From Campylobacterota bacterium (GTDB lineage Bacteria > Campylobacterota > Campylobacteria > Campylobacterales > Sulfurimonadaceae), in NCBI GenBank assembly GCA_040752835.1, contig JBFMGG010000003.1, positions 124,001 through 188,000 of the forward strand: 64,000 nucleotides of DNA, given 5' to 3'. The position numbers and the translations under genes are program-made. Positions 35,863-44,153 of the stretch are shown piece by piece. The notes under the pieces were generated by a model, which was given only the letters and a program-made list of their open reading frames with translations, ran no database searches and had not been told where the DNA came from. Every line of letters begins with the position of its first letter. Position 1 is the first letter of the stretch.

Positions 35863-37158
35863 CTAAATCGCCGGGGAGTCCGCGTATTCGACCCGGTTTC
35901 GTCCGTTTGCCTTGGCCCGGTAAAGCGCTTCGTCGGCACGGTGCAAAAGGCTCTCCTGGGTGTCTCCGGGAGCGAAGAGCGCCACCCCGAACGATCCGCT
36001 TACCCGCCCCACTTCGGCGATCGGACTTTGTTCGATGACGCCGCGCAGTTTTTCGGCGGTGTAGAGCGCACTCTCGCGGTCGACGTCGGGGAGAAGGCAG
36101 ACGAATTCCTCGCCTCCCCAACGTGCCAGGATGTCGCCGGTGCGGACCGTATCGGAGAGGAGGTGGGCAATCTCGACGAGCACGCGGTCTCCGGCGGGAT
36201 GACCGTAGGTATCGTTGATCCGTTTGAAATGGTCGATGTCGGCGATAATCAGCGCGAACGAGTGTTTCTCGTTCCAGCAACGGCGCTGGATCATGTTCTC
36301 GATCACTTCGTTGAACTTGTTACGGTTGAACAGTTTGGTCAACGGGTCGGTGATGGAGAGGAGCTCGATCCGTTTTTTGTCGCTAATGTCGTGGAAAATA
36401 ACCGTGTGGCGCAGCGGTTCCTCATCGAGGATGGGGGTGAGCACCGCATCAAGCCACACCGTCTCTCCCCCCTTGCGGGTCGCATTGATCTCGCCCGACC
36501 ACCGTTTCTGAGCGTCCACCGCCTTGCGGAACATCTGCGGATCGGAATCGGCAACCCCGTCGCTGAAGATCCGGTTGAGTGCTTTTCCGACCACCTCCTC
36601 TTCGGTGCAGCCGAAAAACTCCAAGAATGCCGACGTCGCCTCGAGTACGGTGCAGTTTTCATCGATTTTGACGATCAGCAGGTTCGCGTCGATGATCATC
36701 TGGTCGCGGTGGAGCTCGGCGTTGAGCTCGGCGATCTGACGCATCTGGGACTGGAGTGTCAGTTTCAGTTCGTGCAGGTCGCTGATGTCGTAGATCGACA
36801 CCATGACCGACGATTCGGCGGGAATGTAGGGGGAGATGGTCACCTGCAGCTGCATGTTCCGCAGCAGGGAGGTCGTGATCTTCGTGCGGGGAATCTCGAT
36901 AAAGCGGTTCTGAAGCGACGCGTCGTAAAACGTGGGCGACTCGAGCCGCAACGTCGTGCGGATCTTGCGGGAGAGAACCTTGTAATCGATCTGGGGGTAA
37001 AAATCACGGAGGTTCTTGCCGACGATCTCGGACGCGGGGATCGAAGTATTGATCTCGAGCCATTTGTTCCAGTAGCGGACGTCGTAGTTTTCGTCGATGA
37101 TGAAAACACCGATTTCGAGCGCATCGAGAAGGACGTTCGGGTAGGGGATCACTTGCAT
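35863..37158 (-). CDS. Diguanylate cyclase with two PAS-like domains
   Basis: The 431-residue protein makes cyclic di-GMP. A first PAS-like domain covers about residues 5-125, a second 150-262 ending VIFHDISDKKR, and the GGDEF domain 265-425. The active site is GGEEF at 348-352, preceded at the right distance by the inhibitory-site motif RTGD (339-342), so it should be catalytic and product-inhibited. There is no membrane helix. It is the third gene after a CheY-like regulator and CheC, joined to cheC by overlap. Confidence 0.93.
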   Translation of the reverse strand: MQVIPYPNVLLDALEIGVFIIDENYDVRYWNKWLEINTSIPASEIVGKNLRDFYPQIDYKVLSRKIRTTLRLESPTFYDASLQNRFIEIPRTKITTSLLRNMQLQVTISPYIPAESSVMVSIYDISDLHELKLTLQSQMRQIAELNAELHRDQMIIDANLLIVKIDENCTVLEATSAFLEFFGCTEEEVVGKALNRIFSDGVADSDPQMFRKAVDAQKRWSGEINATRKGGETVWLDAVLTPILDEEPLRHTVIFHDISDKKRIELLSITDPLTKLFNRNKFNEVIENMIQRRCWNEKHSFALIIADIDHFKRINDTYGHPAGDRVLVEIAHLLSDTVRTGDILARWGGEEFVCLLPDVDRESALYTAEKLRGVIEQSPIAEVGRVSGSFGVALFAPGDTQESLLHRADEALYRAKANGRNRVEYADSPAI

Positions 37159-37775
37159 CAGGCAAACAGCTCCTCGAGTTTACGGTCGATCAGCTCTTTG
37201 AGACGGAGAATCATCTCCCCTTTGGTGAGGATGAAAATATGGCCGCTGATCTGCTGGTTCTCAAATTCCATCTGGGTACTGATGATGATAATGCGGTGAT
37301 AATTGAGGCGGTCTTCGGGGCTGATCAGATCGTTGCCTTCGACCACTTCAGTGGAAGGGACGAAAAACTGTACCCGGGTGTTGAGTTCCTCGGTCAGGCG
37401 GCTGATCATGGTCGCGCTGAGAATGTTGGTCAATTCGATCACCGCATCGAGGATATCTCCCTGCGAGGGGGTACCGATGTCATAGAGATGATGGCCCAGG
37501 TTGAGGGCCGAGGATTCGGAAATGACAAACAAAAACTCGCCGCTGAACGTCCCTCCGAAAAGCTGTTTGGTAACATAGCTGCGCTGGTCGGCGGGAACGG
37601 TCCGGTGGAGGTAGCCGTGCAGCCCTTCCATATCGCTGATCATGATGTCGGGGATATGCATTTTCCCGAATGCCTGCAATAAATCGGCGATGCTGGCGGT
37701 GGCATTCCCCATCGCGATGTTCATCAACTCCCGAAGGATGTCGAGGTGATCTTCTGAAAATCCGTTTTGGTCCAT
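37158..37775 (-). CDS. CheC-type chemotaxis phosphatase
   Basis: The 205-residue protein shows the two CheC phosphatase helices: DILRELMNIAMGNA (Glu16, Asn19) and DAVIELTNILSA (Glu114, Asn117), each with the ExxN pair that acts on phospho-CheY. Both sites look intact. The gene lies 10 bases after the CheY-like gene and is joined to the diguanylate cyclase gene, so it likely dephosphorylates that receiver. CheC with no CheD nearby is notable. Confidence 0.85.
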   Translation of the reverse strand: MDQNGFSEDHLDILRELMNIAMGNATASIADLLQAFGKMHIPDIMISDMEGLHGYLHRTVPADQRSYVTKQLFGGTFSGEFLFVISESSALNLGHHLYDIGTPSQGDILDAVIELTNILSATMISRLTEELNTRVQFFVPSTEVVEGNDLISPEDRLNYHRIIIISTQMEFENQQISGHIFILTKGEMILRLKELIDRKLEELFA

Positions 37776-37785
37776 GCGTCCTCTT

Positions 37786-38145
37786 TTAAATGGAGAGCTG
37801 TTCGAAAATTGACGTCATTTTGTCGCTCGTAATGGGTTTGGGCACCATCGCCTTGGCCCCGAGTTCCATGACCAGAGCCTGTGCCTGGCTTTGGATATCG
37901 GCCGAAACGATCACGACCTGTGCTTTCGGATTGAGCGCCATGATCTCGCGTAGTGCCTGGTATCCGTCCATCACGGGCATCGTGAGATCGAGGAAAACGA
38001 TATCGGGGGCATGCTCTTTGAACAGTTCCAGAGCCACCAAACCGTTTTCCGCCTCGAGGATCTGGGCCCCGGGTTCCACCTCTTTGAGGGTTTTGATCAG
38101 GAACAATCGGGCTACTTTGGAATCATCGACGGCCAGTATTTTCAC
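37786..38145 (-). CDS. Single-domain response regulator, CheY-like
   Basis: The 119-residue receiver starts at GTG 38145, which has AAAGAGGAAAC in front. The acidic pair Asp7-Asp8, phospho-acceptor Asp53 in IVFLDLTMPVMDGY, and the lysine in VPKPIT are present. There is no output domain. It is followed by CheC and a diguanylate cyclase, suggesting a phospho-relay into cyclic di-GMP or motor control. A longer frame upstream (ATG 38190) lacks a ribosome site. Confidence 0.9.
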   Translation of the reverse strand: MKILAVDDSKVARLFLIKTLKEVEPGAQILEAENGLVALELFKEHAPDIVFLDLTMPVMDGYQALREIMALNPKAQVVIVSADIQSQAQALVMELGAKAMVPKPITSDKMTSIFEQLSI

Positions 38146-38154
38146 GTTTCCTCT

Positions 38155-38233
38155 TTTCGTTGCATCGCCACCGTCTCCCTTTCGTCGCATCGGACGATTA
38201 AGTTCTGCGTCGGCGGTATTTGATACGATTATA
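38155..38233 (-). promoter_or_regulatory. Promoter and leader of the CheY-CheC-diguanylate cyclase operon
   Basis: TATAAT on the minus strand at 38233-38228 gives a leader of about 75 bases. The leader holds the 12-mer GATGCGACGAAA (38191-38180) and GATGCAACGAAA (38166-38155), 25 bases apart, each followed by a GGA-containing purine run. The second run is the ribosome site. The 156-base gap also contains TATACT for the divergent deaminase gene near 38261. Confidence 0.45.
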
Positions 38234-38301
38234 GCGCAGAACCCTTTAAACCATTTTGCTTTATACTTTTCGCGTTCATACCATTCCCGAAAAGGCCTTA
38301 C

Positions 38302-39516
38302 GTGCACATTTTACTCTGCGATGCCGTTTTCACCGACGGAACCCTTTACCGCGACCACGGGGTCGTTTTTGAGCAGAGCGTTATCGCGCTCAAACCCAAC
38401 AGCGAACTCCGCAGCGAATACGGCGCGGCATGCACCGAACTCGGGGAGGGATCGGTTCTCCTTCCGGGACTTGTCAACCCCCACGTCCACCTGGAGTTTT
38501 CCGCCAACCGCTCGACGCTGACCTACGGGGGGTTCATGCCCTGGCTTCAAAGCGTGATCGCCAATCGCGACGAACTGATCGGCGACTGCGGCGAAGCGTG
38601 CATGGACGAGGCGGTAGCGCTGATGCTGCGCAACGGTATCACGGCCTTCGGAGCGGTCAGTTCGTACGGTTTCGATCTGGATGCGTGTGTGCGCGCCCCG
38701 CAAAAGGTCGTCTACTTCAACGAACTGATCGGTTCGGACCCCGCAATGGCGGATGCCCTTTATGCGAATTTTCAGGAACGTCTTTTCGCTTCGCAATCGA
38801 CGGCAAGAAGAGGTTTTTTCCCCTCCGTGGCGATCCATTCTCCCTATTCCGTTCACCCCGTCCTGATCCGCAAAGCGCTCGATTATGCCAGAGCCCACCG
38901 CCTGCGGGTCACGGCCCATTTCATGGAAAGCCCCGCCGAACGCGAATGGCTCGATCAAAATGACGGCGATTTCAAGCCTTTTTTCGAAAACTTCCTCCGC
39001 CAGAGCCGCGCGGCCAACACTCCCGAGGCGTTCTTGGAATGTTTTGAGGGCTGCCCCACCCTCTTTACCCATGCGGTTCAGGCCAACGATGCCGAGCTCT
39101 CCCGGATCGCCGCGGGCAGGCACACCCTGATCCACTGCCCGGTCTCCAACCGCCTTCTGGGCAACGGGGCGCTCGATCTGGAGCGGCTGGAGCGGCTGGG
39201 GATACGGTGGGTGTGCGGAACCGACGGGTTGAGTTCGAACTACACCCTCGATCTGTTCGAAGAGATGAAAACGGCACTCTTCATGCACCCGCAGCGCGAC
39301 CTGCTCGATCTGGCCTACCGTCTGTGGGACGCGTCGACACGGAACGCCGCCGATGCGCTGGGGCTCAAATGTGGTACAATCTCCGAAGGTTACGATGCCG
39401 ATCTGCTCGTCGCGCGGATCGACTACCCGGTGAACGATCAGCTCCCGCTGCATCTGCTGCTGCGCCGCCCGACGATCGAATCGGTCTACATCGAAGGAAA
39501 TAAAGTCAAAGGATAA
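38302..39516 (+). CDS. mqnF: Aminofutalosine deaminase-family hydrolase
   Basis: This amidohydrolase of 404 residues fits the futalosine route to menaquinone. Metal and catalytic motifs are LLPGLVNPHVHLEF (HxH near 60), HSPYSVHPVL, HFMESPAEREW, FTHAVQAN and CGTDGLSSNY with the terminal aspartate. It starts at GTG 38302 with AAAGGCC upstream. In Campylobacter the homologue is next to sppA, as here. A related guanine or cytosine deaminase activity cannot be excluded from sequence alone. Confidence 0.8.
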   Translation: MHILLCDAVFTDGTLYRDHGVVFEQSVIALKPNSELRSEYGAACTELGEGSVLLPGLVNPHVHLEFSANRSTLTYGGFMPWLQSVIANRDELIGDCGEACMDEAVALMLRNGITAFGAVSSYGFDLDACVRAPQKVVYFNELIGSDPAMADALYANFQERLFASQSTARRGFFPSVAIHSPYSVHPVLIRKALDYARAHRLRVTAHFMESPAEREWLDQNDGDFKPFFENFLRQSRAANTPEAFLECFEGCPTLFTHAVQANDAELSRIAAGRHTLIHCPVSNRLLGNGALDLERLERLGIRWVCGTDGLSSNYTLDLFEEMKTALFMHPQRDLLDLAYRLWDASTRNAADALGLKCGTISEGYDADLLVARIDYPVNDQLPLHLLLRRPTIESVYIEGNKVKG

Positions 39517-39521
39517 CGCGA

Positions 39522-40391
39522 ATGGAACGGATCAAAACCGTCATCGAAAAAATCGGCGCACTGATCGTCTTTATCCAGAACCATTTCAAGGCGACCCTGC
39601 TGGTCCTCTTCGTCGTATGGCTTCTGATCCCCTCGGACGAGGAGACAATCGCCGCGCACAACCTCGAAAAAATCGTCCTCACCGGCCCCATCCTCGAAGC
39701 GGCTCCCATCCTTGAACAGCTCGAAGAGGTGCAGGAAAACCCCGACGTGCGTGGAGTACTGTTTTGCATCGATTCTCCCGGCGGCGCGGTTGCCCCTTCG
39801 GTCGAAATCGCCTACGCGATCAAACGCCTGCGCTCAGCCAAACCCGTCGTCGTCTACGCCTCGGGGATGATGGCCAGCGGAGGGTATTACGCGGGGATCT
39901 GGGGAAATGAGATCATCGCCAATCCCGGCAGTATGATCGGCTCGATCGGGGTGATCATCGAAGGGGCCGACATCTCGGGGCTGATGGAAAAAGTGGGAGT
40001 CAAAACCCAGGTGGTCCACGCGGGAAGCTACAAGCAGGTCGGAACGTTCGACCGGGCGTGGAAACCCCACGAAAAAGCCGAACTCGACAAAGTCATCACC
40101 GGGACGTACGATATGTTCGTGCGCGACGTCGCCCGCGCACGCCGCCTTGACCCGCACCAAAGCGGAACTTACGCCGACGCCCACATTTTCACCGCGGCAC
40201 AGGCGCAGAAAGTGGGGCTCGTCGATAAGCTGGGCGTGGAGTACGACGCCAAGAAACGGCTCGCCGAACTGGCCAAAGTAAGCGATCCCGTCTGGAACCG
40301 CGAAGACCCGATGGAGAAATTTTTCAAACGGTTTGCCGTCGAGGGTGCCGCGACGGCGTACACGTGGTTTCCCGCTCTTACCCTGAAATAG
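39522..40391 (+). CDS. sppA: Signal peptide peptidase SppA (S49 family)
   Basis: SppA degrades cleaved signal peptides in the membrane. The short form (289 residues) has one membrane anchor near 22-36, the lysine-containing segment, and the serine motif MMASGGYYAGIWGNEIIANPGSMIGSIGVI. GSYKQVGTFDRAW is also typical. AAAGGATAACGCG overlaps the mqnF stop as ribosome site. Its 3' end overlaps the convergent xseA gene by 14 bases. Confidence 0.92.
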   Translation: MERIKTVIEKIGALIVFIQNHFKATLLVLFVVWLLIPSDEETIAAHNLEKIVLTGPILEAAPILEQLEEVQENPDVRGVLFCIDSPGGAVAPSVEIAYAIKRLRSAKPVVVYASGMMASGGYYAGIWGNEIIANPGSMIGSIGVIIEGADISGLMEKVGVKTQVVHAGSYKQVGTFDRAWKPHEKAELDKVITGTYDMFVRDVARARRLDPHQSGTYADAHIFTAAQAQKVGLVDKLGVEYDAKKRLAELAKVSDPVWNREDPMEKFFKRFAVEGAATAYTWFPALTLK

Positions 40392-41637
40392 GGCGCGATT
40401 CGATCACCTCGGCGCGGACAACGCGCCGGTCGTTCATCGCCTCGAAACGCTCACCGATGCCCAGGGCGTCGAGATCGACCACTTTTCCTTCCCGTGTGAT
40501 CTGGGCAAAACCGCTTTTGTTTTTGTGTTTGGGATGCTGAGCCTCGTAGGCGTTTGTCATCTGAACGATCATACTCTGCTTTTCCCGCAGGCGCTGAAGG
40601 ATTTCGCGCTCGAACCGTTCTTTGAGCGTCGGCAGTTCCTGAACCCCCGATCGCAGTTTTTGCGCGATCTGCATCCCGAAACGTTTTGTCAGTTCGGCGA
40701 CGGCCTCTTTTTGGAGCGCCAGACGGTGCTCGATCCCGTGGCGTTTAAATGCCTCTTGCATCATGTGCAGTTGCTCACGTTTGCGTTCGAGCCGCTGGGA
40801 GATCAGATGGAAAGCGCCGTAGCGCATTTCGTCGATCGTCTGAAAGAGTTCGTTTCGATCGGGCAGCAGCATCTGCATCGCCGCGCTTGGGGTCGGCGCG
40901 CGCAGGTCCGCGACATAGTCGCTGATGACCCAGTCGATCTCGTGTCCGACCGCGGAAACGACGGGAGTCTGCATCGCGTAGATCGCGTCGGCGACAATCT
41001 CTTCGTTAAACGGCCACAAATCTTCGATACTCCCGCCTCCGCGCGCGGCAACGACGGCATCGGCTCCCAGCGTATCGGCGTACCGCAGCGCTCCGGCAAT
41101 CTGGGCCGCGGCACGCTCCCCCTGTACCAGAACGTCCAGGACGATAAGCCGTACCAGCGGCCAGCGATGGACGCTCACCCGCTGCATGTCCTGAAGCGCG
41201 GCTCCGGTTGCGGAGGTGACCAAAACAATCGTCCGGGGAAATTTGGGAAAACTTTTTTTCCGTTCGGTGTCGAAATACCCCTTGGCCTCGAGACGCTGTT
41301 TGAGCTGCTCGAACGCGACCGAGAGCGCACCCTGCCCGTAAGGTTCCGCACCGAAGCAGTTGATCTGGTATTCTCCCCGGGGCTTGTAAAGCGACAGGGC
41401 ACCGTGGATCACGACCCGCGCCCCCTCTTCGAGGCGGAATTTGAGCCGAGAGGCGTTGCCCCGGAACATCACGCATTTGATGGAGGATTCGGCGTCTTTG
41501 AGGGTGAAATAGATGTGTCCGCTGCCGTGGTGGGTGATGCGGGAGAGTTCCCCTTCCACGCTAACGTATTCGAACGAGGTTTCGAGCAGCGTTTTGATCT
41601 GTTCGTTGAGCGAAGAGACGCTGAGGGCGGGGGTCAT
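40378..41637 (-). CDS. xseA: Exodeoxyribonuclease VII large subunit
   Basis: XseA with XseB degrades single-stranded DNA. In 419 residues it has the OB-fold domain (about 1-100, SVEGELSRITHHGSGHIYFTLKD) and the catalytic core with VTSATGAALQDM, RGGGSIEDLWPFNEE and SAVGHEIDWVISDYVADLRAPTPSAA, followed by a coiled-coil region. It is the last gene of the long minus-strand run and overlaps the ubiE stop. The small subunit gene is not here. Confidence 0.95.
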   Translation of the reverse strand: MTPALSVSSLNEQIKTLLETSFEYVSVEGELSRITHHGSGHIYFTLKDAESSIKCVMFRGNASRLKFRLEEGARVVIHGALSLYKPRGEYQINCFGAEPYGQGALSVAFEQLKQRLEAKGYFDTERKKSFPKFPRTIVLVTSATGAALQDMQRVSVHRWPLVRLIVLDVLVQGERAAAQIAGALRYADTLGADAVVAARGGGSIEDLWPFNEEIVADAIYAMQTPVVSAVGHEIDWVISDYVADLRAPTPSAAMQMLLPDRNELFQTIDEMRYGAFHLISQRLERKREQLHMMQEAFKRHGIEHRLALQKEAVAELTKRFGMQIAQKLRSGVQELPTLKERFEREILQRLREKQSMIVQMTNAYEAQHPKHKNKSGFAQITREGKVVDLDALGIGERFEAMNDRRVVRAEVIESRPISG

Positions 41638-42347
41638 TTTTTGCGGGCGATCAGCAGTGTGGAGATGTCCATCGAGAAGCTTTTGGCGTAGAGCATCTCG
41701 AACCCCGCCGCTTCCAGTTCCTGCGTCATTTTGCCGACGGTGAGAAACCCTTCGATCGAGTCGGGAAGGTAGCGGTACGCTTCGTAGTTCTTCGAGATCA
41801 GCCCGCCGACTCGCGGGAGGACGTTGTTCATGTACCAGTCACGGATTTTTCCCAGTACCGAAGGGTTCTCGTTTTTCATGAATTCCAGAATCACGACGAG
41901 CCCCCCCGGCTTGAGGACGCGGTTGAATTCATCCAGTGCTTTTTCACGCTCGACGACGTTTCGGATGCCGTAAGAGATACTGATGATGTCGGCCGAAGTG
42001 TCGTTTCGCGGAATGGCGGTCGCCGGGGCGATCGTAAACGCCAGATCGGGAAACTTTTCCCGTCCGACACCGACCATCCCCTCGCTCGGATCGACGCCGA
42101 CGATTTCACCGACACCGACGCCCGCTTTTTGGGCGCGGCGTTGCCAGTATCCCATCATGTCCCCCGTGCCGCAGGCGACGTCGACGATCGCGTCGAGACG
42201 CTTGGAGGGGCAATACCCGTATGCCAGATCGCATGCCTTGCGCCGCCAGAATGTATCGACTCCCATGCTGAGGACGCGGTTCGCGGTATCGTACGTGGGC
42301 GCGATGTCATTGAACATCGAGACAATTTTTTCTTGCTTGGTCATCAC
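41634..42347 (-). CDS. ubiE: Demethylmenaquinone methyltransferase (UbiE/MenG)
   Basis: The SAM-dependent enzyme makes menaquinone from demethylmenaquinone. In 237 residues it has FNDIAPTYDTANRVLSMG, the SAM loop VDVACGTGDMM near 53-63, GVDPSEGMV, and ISYGIRNVVEREKALDE. All are diagnostic for the family. Together with the deaminase at 38.3 kb this fits a menaquinone-based respiratory chain. It overlaps both neighbours by four bases. Confidence 0.95.
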   Translation of the reverse strand: MMTKQEKIVSMFNDIAPTYDTANRVLSMGVDTFWRRKACDLAYGYCPSKRLDAIVDVACGTGDMMGYWQRRAQKAGVGVGEIVGVDPSEGMVGVGREKFPDLAFTIAPATAIPRNDTSADIISISYGIRNVVEREKALDEFNRVLKPGGLVVILEFMKNENPSVLGKIRDWYMNNVLPRVGGLISKNYEAYRYLPDSIEGFLTVGKMTQELEAAGFEMLYAKSFSMDISTLLIARKK

Positions 42348-43369
42348 TCAGGCTTCTTTCGTATGGTTTTCATCCAAAGGCGTATATCGTCAGGGATTGT
42401 AGCGTGCAGTACCTCAAACTCCTCTGTAACGCTTCGCATTCCGACCGATCCGCCCCCCGATCTTGGGGCAATGTAACTCAGATACCAGTCACAATGCGGT
42501 GCACACGCGGCCATCATACCCGCGCCCCCCTCGATCATCACGAGGCGGTAGTCGCGGATCCTCTCCAGCGTAGACTCGATGTAAACCTTCCGGCCACTGA
42601 CGCTAAACAGGGGGATCGAGGGGTCAAAATCGCCCCCGCGCGAGTAGATCAGTACATCCGGGGCGCGGCCGCCGACCATCCGGGCATCGAGGGTCGGTCG
42701 GTCACAGCGTACCGTGTTGCCGCCGATGACCAGCAGATCGCATTTGTCTCGAAGATCGTGTACGTGGGTACGTGAACCATAGGAGCTGATGATGCCGCCG
42801 TCTACGGTACCGTCGAGTCTCTGGGCCCATTTGAAAAATGCAAACGTCCCGTTCTGCCACCGCGAAAACGGTTCCAGCAACGCTTTGCCTTCCTCTTCCA
42901 TCACCCCCGCAGTGCATGCGATTCCCGAATCCGTCAGTATCCGGGCTCCCCCCGCGGCTGCGGGGTTGGGATCCTTGCAGGCGATGTCGACGCGTTTGAT
43001 CCCCAGGTCGCGGATCAGCATCGCGCACGAAGGGGTTTTACCGCTGTGGGAACACGGCTCGAGCGTCACGGCCATGGAAACGTCGTGAAAAATACCGTTG
43101 TGGTGCGTCCGGAGGTAATCGTGGAGGAGATGCGCGTCGTCGCACTCCGCGATGTCCGTATCGCCGCTGAGGCGGGTATACGCATCGCGCAGGGCGTAGA
43201 CTTCCGCATGGGGGCCGCCCGCTTTTTTGTGGGCACCGACCGAGAGGATCTCGCCCGAGGGGCCGATACAGACGGCACCGACGGCGGGGTTGGGAAAAGT
43301 GAGCAACTGATATTCCCACGCCGCATCGAGCGCGAGTCGCATCGGGTGGGCGGGGAGTGAGCGTTCCAT
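42344..43369 (-). CDS. ribD: Bifunctional riboflavin deaminase-reductase
   Basis: RibD performs two early steps of riboflavin synthesis. The 341-residue protein has a deaminase half (about 10-145) with zinc ligands in GGPHAEVYAL and EPCSHSGKTPSC, and a reductase half with GTFAFFKWAQRLDGTV and VMIEGGAGMMAA. ATG 43369 is joined to the rimP stop by TAATG; GTG 43375 is possible but less likely. The deaminase part has an insert of roughly 25 residues (TRLSGDTDIAECDDAHLLHD) after the HAE motif. Confidence 0.93.
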   Translation of the reverse strand: MERSLPAHPMRLALDAAWEYQLLTFPNPAVGAVCIGPSGEILSVGAHKKAGGPHAEVYALRDAYTRLSGDTDIAECDDAHLLHDYLRTHHNGIFHDVSMAVTLEPCSHSGKTPSCAMLIRDLGIKRVDIACKDPNPAAAGGARILTDSGIACTAGVMEEEGKALLEPFSRWQNGTFAFFKWAQRLDGTVDGGIISSYGSRTHVHDLRDKCDLLVIGGNTVRCDRPTLDARMVGGRAPDVLIYSRGGDFDPSIPLFSVSGRKVYIESTLERIRDYRLVMIEGGAGMMAACAPHCDWYLSYIAPRSGGGSVGMRSVTEEFEVLHATIPDDIRLWMKTIRKKPE

Positions 43370-43797
43370 TACCACTCGAAGTAGGTTTTGGCCTTGCTGA
43401 TGGAGCGGAAAGGGATCTTTTTCTCCCCTTCAGCGGTCTGAAGAAGAATCTCTTCGCCTTCGACGGCGGAGAGTTCCCCTTCGTACTTCTCTTTTTCCAT
43501 GGTCGAGAGGACTACTTTTTCGCCGATCGAACGTTTGAAGTGTTCCAGCGTCTTGAGTTTACGCTCAATCCCCGGAGAACTCACTTCAAGGCGGTACTCT
43601 CCGCCGACCGGAGGCGTGACGTCGAGCAGGGGCGAAATCAGGTGGGTCGCTTCGACGCACTGATCGAGGTTGACCCCGCCGGGCGCCGTGACGCTGACGC
43701 GGAAAATCGTGTGTCCGTTTTCATTCAGGATCGCCGTATCGTACAGGGAAAGCCCGATCGATTCGACCATTTTTTGGATATCGGTTTCGAGACTCAT
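43369..43797 (-). CDS. rimP: Ribosome maturation factor RimP
   Basis: RimP aids 30S assembly. The 142-residue protein shows the N-terminal alpha-beta domain with GGVNLDQCVEATHLISPLLD and YRLEVSSPGIERKLKTLEHF, then a small C-terminal SH3-like domain. It sits between rbfA and ribD, overlapping both. Confidence 0.93.
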   Translation of the reverse strand: MSLETDIQKMVESIGLSLYDTAILNENGHTIFRVSVTAPGGVNLDQCVEATHLISPLLDVTPPVGGEYRLEVSSPGIERKLKTLEHFKRSIGEKVVLSTMEKEKYEGELSAVEGEEILLQTAEGEKKIPFRSISKAKTYFEW

Positions 43798-44153
43798 TCT
43801 TTCTTCTCCTTGGCGATCTGGGCGAACAGCGCTTCGATTTTTTTGCTTCTTTCGAGCGTATCGTCAAAGACGAACGCCAGCTTCGGCGAACGGAACCACC
43901 CCTGCTCGCGCATGCAGTACTCTTCGATCAGGGGGCGTGCTTTTTCGAGGAGCTTGAGGAAAACACGCTGCTCTTCGGGAGAAAAAACGCTCGGGTCAAG
44001 ATAGACCTTGGCGTCACTTCGCCCTTTGGAACACTGAACGTCGACGACGTCGACTTCGCGCAGCCGCTCGTCGGAGAGTTGCGAAATCGCCTCGGGAATC
44101 AGCTCTTTGAGAACCGATTCGGTCCGTTTGAGTTTGATTTCTGCGGGTGTCAC
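43794..44153 (-). CDS. rbfA: Ribosome-binding factor A
   Basis: RbfA is a late 30S assembly factor with a KH-like fold. The protein is 119 residues. Visible features are an N-terminal [18 protein letters not shown] helix, the [20 protein letters not shown] strands and the C-terminal [16 protein letters not shown], which is the typical end of the family. It overlaps infB and rimP by four bases each. Confidence 0.93.
   Translation of the reverse strand: MTPAEIKLKRTESVLKELIPEAISQLSDERLREVDVVDVQCSKGRSDAKVYLDPSVFSPEEQRVFLKLLEKARPLIEEYCMREQGWFRSPKLAFVFDDTLERSKKIEALFAQIAKEKKE

Noticed and set aside
38146-38227. Cyclic di-GMP riboswitch in front of the CheY-CheC-diguanylate cyclase genes
   Set aside because: The position is attractive, but I cannot fold the leader into the GEMM-I or GEMM-II consensus; the repeats explain the pattern better.
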